DNA of 9,626 nucleotides from Firmicutes bacterium UBA5496. GTDB taxonomy: Bacteria; Bacillota; Proteinivoracia; UBA4975. The stretch covers positions 13,661 through 23,286 of the forward strand of contig DIPE01000075.1 of NCBI GenBank assembly GCA_002427015.1, given 5' to 3'. The notes under the pieces are model-generated. The model ran no database searches, was not told the DNA's origin, and worked only from the letters and a program-made list of their open reading frames with translations. The translations under genes and the position numbers were made by a program. Every line of letters starts with the position of its first letter. Position 1 is the stretch's first letter. Positions 6,575-9,626 of the stretch are shown in pieces.

Positions 6575-6583
6575 TGTTATAAT
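6575..6583 (+). promoter_or_regulatory. Extended -10 promoter of the AraC-type gene
   Basis: TGTTATAAT is a perfect TATAAT with the TGn extension. The -35 region is weak (GTAACA at 17-bp spacing), which is usual for extended -10 promoters and for promoters needing an activator. Transcription would start near 6590, giving a leader of about 65 nt. Confidence 0.6.
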
Positions 6584-6655
6584 CAATTTAAGGGCATCGG
6601 TACAGTGCGTAAACGGCTTCAATAACCATAGAATATAAAAGGGAAAAGGCGATTA

Positions 6656-7543
6656 ATGCAAAATAACTTCGATTATTTCATTGAAAAGATTCCCGTTAAC
6701 ATTCACAATCACACTAAATCGATTATTACCACGAATATTGCTATCTTTGTTCCGGAAAAATTCGTTACAGACAGAAAGATGATTGTGGAAGAGTATCACT
6801 TTGTAATTTGTTACACCACCCCCCCTGAAGCGACGATTGGCTCAACTACATACCAATTTAAAAAAGGCAGCCTTATTTGTATGGCCCCTGGCGATGATAT
6901 CCTGGTTCATCCCTTTAATGACTCTTCTTCAGTGAAGTTTGTGACAATCTGCGTCAACAAAGAATTCTTAGAAGAAATATATGTGCAAAGTGGCGGGAAG
7001 GGACAGCTCTTATTTCATAAGCCGGATAACATGTATAGTTATCAACTTCTGGCAGCAGTAGAGGCATTAATCTATGAAATCATAAATTACGGGGAAACTA
7101 ACCCGCTGATGATAGAAAGCCTCGAAAATCGCCTGGCAATACAATTATTGAGAGATTCCAACCAGAAGTTTAAGATCAATGCCGTCGAATCCGGCGGCCC
7201 GGAAGATACTGTACAGAAGGCCATACGGTATATCGAAACTTATTACAGCAGCAACATTACTGTTAAGGCCGTTAGCGAAGCAATCTACACAAGTTCTTCC
7301 TACCTACATAAGATATTTTTGCAGCACGTGGGCAAGACTCCTTACCAGTACATCATGGATTACAGGCATATGAAGGCGAAATCAATGCTGGAGACTACGG
7401 ATATCTCAATCGAAGAAATAGCAAGGCAGTGTGGTTTTGTAAACAGTGCCCATTTCTCCAGCACATTTAAACAAAAGGAAGGTATTTCACCGTTAGTATA
7501 CCGGAAGTCCTTGGCTTCTGCAGAAGGCGTCTCAGAGAATTAA
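6656..7543 (+). CDS. AraC-family transcriptional regulator
   Basis: A 295-aa regulator of usual family length. Residues about 30-165 look like a cupin-type ligand-binding domain (YHFVICYTTPPEATIG, YQFKKGSLICMAPGDDILVHP). Residues about 186-286 are the AraC/XylS DNA-binding domain with two helix-turn-helix units: the first around ITVKAVSEAIYTSSSYLHKI and the second DISIEEIARQCGFVNSAHFS, ending FKQKEGISPLVYRKS. The (I)A..(C)GF.....FS..FK..G.SP..YR pattern is diagnostic. ATG 6656 has AAAAGG 6 nt upstream. The gene is visibly more A+T-rich than gatB or iorAB. It is monocistronic between its own promoter and a terminator. The ligand and targets are not evident; the neighbouring lipoprotein gene, the divergent propeller operon or its own promoter are the obvious candidates. 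Confidence 0.95.
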   Translation: MQNNFDYFIEKIPVNIHNHTKSIITTNIAIFVPEKFVTDRKMIVEEYHFVICYTTPPEATIGSTTYQFKKGSLICMAPGDDILVHPFNDSSSVKFVTICVNKEFLEEIYVQSGGKGQLLFHKPDNMYSYQLLAAVEALIYEIINYGETNPLMIESLENRLAIQLLRDSNQKFKINAVESGGPEDTVQKAIRYIETYYSSNITVKAVSEAIYTSSSYLHKIFLQHVGKTPYQYIMDYRHMKAKSMLETTDISIEEIARQCGFVNSAHFSSTFKQKEGISPLVYRKSLASAEGVSEN

Positions 7544-7554
7544 GGGGACTGATG

Positions 7555-7589
7555 AGCATTCGGGTTAATTAACACCGGGTGCTTTTTTT
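7555..7589 (+). terminator. Rho-independent terminator after the AraC-type gene
   Basis: AGCATTCGG (7555-7563) pairs with CCGGGTGCT (7575-7583), with two G-U pairs. The inner segment GTTAATTAAC is itself self-complementary, making a tall hairpin. A run of T follows (7583-7589). Confidence 0.85.
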
Positions 7590-7658
7590 GTGGTACTGTA
7601 AATAGTTTTTTATAAAAAAAAAGCTAATATTTGAAAAGAAAACAGAGTGTTATGCATC

Positions 7659-7664
7659 TATAAT
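7659..7664 (+). promoter_or_regulatory. Possible -10 element for the lipoprotein gene
   Basis: TATAAT is a perfect -10 match located after the preceding terminator and 61 bp before the start codon at 7726. The only -35-like hexamer, TTGAAA (7631-7636), is 22 bp away, which is too far, so the promoter call is tentative. Confidence 0.35.
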
Positions 7665-7713
7665 GAACGGTGAAGAGGTGAAAGGACCTTTCCGCATTGA
7701 TTATCATAAGGCT

Positions 7714-7718
7714 AGGAG
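7714..7718 (+). promoter_or_regulatory. Ribosome binding site deciding the lipoprotein start
   Basis: AGGAG lies 7 nt before ATG 7726. The upstream in-frame ATG at 7663 lies inside the -10 candidate and would bury the signal peptide behind 21 polar residues. Confidence 0.8.
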
Positions 7719-7725
7719 AGAAATA

Positions 7726-8496
7726 ATGAAAAAGATTGTAACTTGCGCTTTTATTGTTGTCTTAATTATATCACTTGCCGGGTGTGGGATAAGCGGTAAA
7801 AAGCCTAATAAAGAGGGTGGGAATAACAACCTGTCGCCAGGTTCCCCTGGAAATAAGGAATTAACTCTGCCGGAAAGCTATCCCAAGGAGACCCTGCCCT
7901 TGGCGGCAGATGCTGAGATTCTCGATGTCAGGGAGAATCCTGCCAACAACGGTATTGAAGTCGATTATGTAAGCAGCAATAATATCGATACATTGATTGA
8001 TTTCTATGAGGGATTGCTGCTCACTGCTACAGATTTAGAGACATCTCAACTTGAGTCTGGCGCCATGATTACCGCCAAGGTGGGCGATGTTTATTATACC
8101 ATCATGCTCAACAAGGGTATTATGGACAATAACCCGAAATATGCCGGCAAGGTCGCTGTGTCAGTCATCCTCAGCGGAAAAGAACAAGAGCCCTCCTTGC
8201 CTGATGGGGACGGAGAAACCTGGCCAGAGGATGAACTGCCAGGGGTTCCCCAACTCATGGGTTATATCAGCCAAATTCAACGCGAGGATGACATCGTGCG
8301 CCTTGAAATTATTGTCGGCAATGATGATGCAGTAAAAAGCTATATAGGCGAATTGAGAGCAGCCGGCTTTAGATTTGACGCTGAGCCGGATCCCGAAAGT
8401 GAACACATTGAATTTTTCGCCTTTAAAGGCAACAGCGTTTTGAATTTCGCTTATAAAGCGGAGGAGCAGCTTGTCTTCATTGAATATCAGAAATAA
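7726..8496 (+). CDS. Secreted lipoprotein of unknown function
   Basis: A 256-aa protein with a textbook lipoprotein signal: MKK, a hydrophobic stretch (residues 8-17) and the lipobox L-A-G-C with the lipidated cysteine at residue 20, so it should be anchored on the outer face of the membrane. A low-complexity Gly/Asn/Lys/Pro/Ser spacer follows (about 22-45). Two globular parts can be seen: residues about 45-158 begin LPESYPKETLPLAADAEI and contain a DTLIDFYEGLL helix typical of small alpha/beta modules in clostridial lipoproteins. After an acidic linker (PDGDGETWPEDELPG) the second part, about 180-256, contains DDAVKSYIGELRAAGFRF and alternating beta strands. I do not recognise the family and no catalytic motif is apparent. 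It is monocistronic, flanked by terminators, 182 bp after the AraC-type gene, which might regulate it. Confidence 0.85.
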   Translation: MKKIVTCAFIVVLIISLAGCGISGKKPNKEGGNNNLSPGSPGNKELTLPESYPKETLPLAADAEILDVRENPANNGIEVDYVSSNNIDTLIDFYEGLLLTATDLETSQLESGAMITAKVGDVYYTIMLNKGIMDNNPKYAGKVAVSVILSGKEQEPSLPDGDGETWPEDELPGVPQLMGYISQIQREDDIVRLEIIVGNDDAVKSYIGELRAAGFRFDAEPDPESEHIEFFAFKGNSVLNFAYKAEEQLVFIEYQK

Positions 8497-8519
8497 AGAT
8501 GCATAATGAATCATATAAG

Positions 8520-8556
8520 CGCCAGCAGGATGATAATACTCCTGTTGGCGTTTTTT
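8520..8556 (+). terminator. Rho-independent terminator after the lipoprotein gene
   Basis: CGCCAGCAGGA (8520-8530) pairs with TCCTGTTGGCG (8540-8550) with one G-U pair around a 9-nt loop, followed by TTTTTT (8551-8556). Confidence 0.92.
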
Positions 8557-8624
8557 ATCCCAACCTTTACTGGTTTTACAGTGAAGGAATGCCATAGCCG
8601 CTAATCCTCCAAAAGAATGCTCAT

Positions 8625-8643
8625 CACTTATGCTACATAAGTG
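8625..8643. repeat. Perfect 8-bp dyad upstream of the rRNA methyltransferase gene
   Basis: CACTTATG (8625-8632) and CATAAGTG (8636-8643) are perfect inverted repeats with a 3-bp spacer, followed by TTTT. It could be an operator for the downstream gene or a weak secondary terminator; it lies about 100 bp before the start codon, where promoter elements are expected. Confidence 0.45.
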
Positions 8644-8725
8644 TTTTGCCCGATGTAATGTGTGATATTCTATCTATTAGAAGGAGCGGCTTCCCAGTCC
8701 TTTTGGCGAATGTCTGCCGCAGAAT

Positions 8726-8732
8726 AAGGAGG
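8726..8732 (+). promoter_or_regulatory. Ribosome binding site of the rRNA methyltransferase gene
   Basis: AAGGAGG is a perfect Shine-Dalgarno 8 nt before ATG 8741. Confidence 0.9.
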
Positions 8733-8740
8733 GTCAGCAA

Positions 8741-9626
8741 ATGCTTGTCCAACCTGGTCAGCATCTGGAACTGACAATTGAAAATATCAGCCATCAAGGG
8801 GAAGGCGTCGCCAAATATCAGGGTTACACAGTGTTTGTGCCCTTCGGCGCCCCTGGGGATCTAGTCAAGGCGCAAGTGATTAGCGCTAAAAAGGACTACG
8901 CCCGGGCAATCATCAAAGAAATCCTCCAGCCTGGACAGCGGGTGGAGCCAAAATGCCCCTGGTTCCAGGAGTGTGGCGGCTGCAACTTGCAGCATCTTAA
9001 TTATGACATACAGCTGGCAATCAAGACGGAAACGGTCAGGACTACTCTTAAGCGCATTGGGGGCATTTCCCCGGATATTGTCAAGGACATCCTGCCCACA
9101 CGGGCCTGGAGCTATCGCAACAAGCTGCAGGCGCCTGTGGCCATGCACATGGGACAGCTGACTGCAGGTCTGTACAAGCCCCGCAGCCATGATTTGATCC
9201 CAGTGTCTGAGTGCGCCATCCAAGAGGATGTCAATAACCAAGTAGCAAAACAGATAGCGATTATTGCCCGGGAAACAGGAGTAACAGCCTGGGAGGAGCG
9301 GGAACAAAAAGGCAGTTTAAGGCATATTCTCATCCGCCACTCTCAGAGGAGCGGGCTGACTCTTGCCGCCCTGGTAGTAAGCGTCTTGGACTTCCCCAAT
9401 CGGGAGCGGTTTCTTAAGAAGCTGAGAGAAGAGATGCCGGACCTGCACAGCTTGGTTCTAAATGAAAATCCCCGTCCAACCAATGTCATCCTTGGAGACA
9501 GGGAAGAAGTAATCTGGGGACCGGGCTACATCACCGATGCAATTGGGGAGTTGACCTTCGAAATTTTCCCTCCAGCTGAGCTGGCCTGCCAAAAAGAAAG
9601 GGCGGAAATCTTGAAGGTCAACTCCC
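8741..9626 (+). CDS. rlmD: 23S rRNA (uracil-5-)-methyltransferase, RlmD/RlmCD family (5' part, continues past the window)
   Basis: The frame is open from ATG 8741 to the end of the window (295 complete codons); about 450 residues would be usual, so the SAM-binding and catalytic cysteine motifs lie outside. The enzyme methylates C5 of specific uridines in 23S rRNA using SAM. Residues 1-62 form a TRAM RNA-binding domain (ELTIENISHQGEGVAKY, FVPFGAPGDLV). The iron-sulfur ligands typical of the family are present: C72, C78-G-G-C81-N-L-Q, and C158 in VSECAI. The segment RAWSYRNKLQAPV matches the family's YRNK region. In Firmicutes one protein may modify both U747 and U1939 (RlmCD), so the position specificity is open. 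Just before the cut, the expected FxIxxxSFFQVN block is disturbed (see findings). It appears to have its own transcription unit. Confidence 0.93.
   Translation, partial: MLVQPGQHLELTIENISHQGEGVAKYQGYTVFVPFGAPGDLVKAQVISAKKDYARAIIKEILQPGQRVEPKCPWFQECGGCNLQHLNYDIQLAIKTETVRTTLKRIGGISPDIVKDILPTRAWSYRNKLQAPVAMHMGQLTAGLYKPRSHDLIPVSECAIQEDVNNQVAKQIAIIARETGVTAWEEREQKGSLRHILIRHSQRSGLTLAALVVSVLDFPNRERFLKKLREEMPDLHSLVLNENPRPTNVILGDREEVIWGPGYITDAIGELTFEIFPPAELACQKERAEILKVNS

Larger units (their letters stand above)
6284..6655. other. Divergent control region between the propeller operon and the AraC-type gene
   Basis: These 372 bp contain no conventional gene. Going rightward they hold the ribosome binding site and candidate promoters of the minus-strand operon, then a minus-strand terminator hairpin (6438-6458), a possible 11-codon ORF with a strong ribosome binding site (6468-6518), and an A+T-rich palindromic promoter zone (6531-6583) ahead of the AraC-type gene. 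No known riboswitch class was recognised on either strand. Confidence 0.7.

Noticed and set aside
7663..7725. Upstream ATG start for the lipoprotein.
   Set aside because: The ATG overlaps a TATAAT element and would put 21 polar residues before a clear signal peptide; ATG 7726 has a good ribosome binding site.
8161..8595. Minus-strand frame of 144 codons opposite the lipoprotein gene and its terminator.
   Set aside because: It crosses the terminator hairpin and the translated product has no recognisable pattern; the plus-strand lipoprotein with lipobox and ribosome binding site explains the region.
7550..8626. A 12-bp inverted repeat, TGATGAGCATTC at 7550-7561 and its complement at 8615-8626, flanking the lipoprotein gene.
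   Set aside because: In a window of this size a few 12-bp inverted matches are expected by chance. The left copy is largely part of a terminator hairpin, and there is no target duplication or transposase.
8861..9307. Minus-strand frame of 148 codons opposite the rRNA methyltransferase gene.
   Set aside because: The plus-strand frame carries the TRAM domain and Fe-S cysteines; the antisense frame has no supporting signal.
1..9626. CRISPR arrays, tRNA or rRNA genes, insertion sequences and integrase attachment sites.
   Set aside because: No periodic repeats, cloverleaf-like or rRNA-like sequence, transposase or integrase frames were seen on either strand.

Overview
The window looks like chromosomal DNA from an anaerobic, low-to-moderate GC Gram-positive bacterium, most likely of the Clostridia (a Peptococcaceae- or Syntrophomonas-like lineage). 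The reasons are a GatCAB-type amidotransferase, an oxygen-sensitive ferredoxin-linked indolepyruvate oxidoreductase, strong AGGAGG-type ribosome binding sites, two likely TTG starts, a short-signal lipoprotein and tidy rho-independent terminators. The phylum is inferred from gene style; no marker in the window fixes the genus.

Layout from left to right. The 3' part of gatB (tRNA-dependent amidotransferase subunit B) enters at base 1 and ends at a terminator. A small DUF6429-like protein follows (TTG start at 1254), with its own terminator. Next is the two-gene operon iorA-iorB for indolepyruvate:ferredoxin oxidoreductase, with 1 bp between the genes. A terminator usable from both sides at about 4000-4040 separates it from a convergent minus-strand operon. 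That operon encodes a membrane-anchored TPR-like plus beta-propeller protein (651 aa) and, 26 bp downstream, a small zinc-ribbon protein (87 aa).

Bases 6284-6655 are a divergent control region. It holds a promoter for the minus-strand operon, a minus-strand terminator hairpin with no annotated gene to serve, a possible 11-codon ORF with a strong ribosome binding site, and a palindromic overlapping promoter zone ahead of an AraC-family regulator. Downstream are a hairpin terminator, a 256-aa lipoprotein with its own candidate promoter, another terminator, a dyad symmetry element, and the 5' part of an RlmD/RlmCD-type 23S rRNA uracil-5-methyltransferase, cut by the window end.

Together the genes cover translation fidelity (gatB), ferredoxin-linked catabolism of aromatic amino acids (iorAB), ribosome modification (rlmD) and an envelope-associated accessory block (propeller protein, zinc ribbon, AraC regulator, lipoprotein). 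The accessory block, above all the 6.28-6.66 kb control region, holds the least explained material. I see no mobile element, CRISPR array, tRNA or rRNA, and no clear case for a wholly new multi-gene system.
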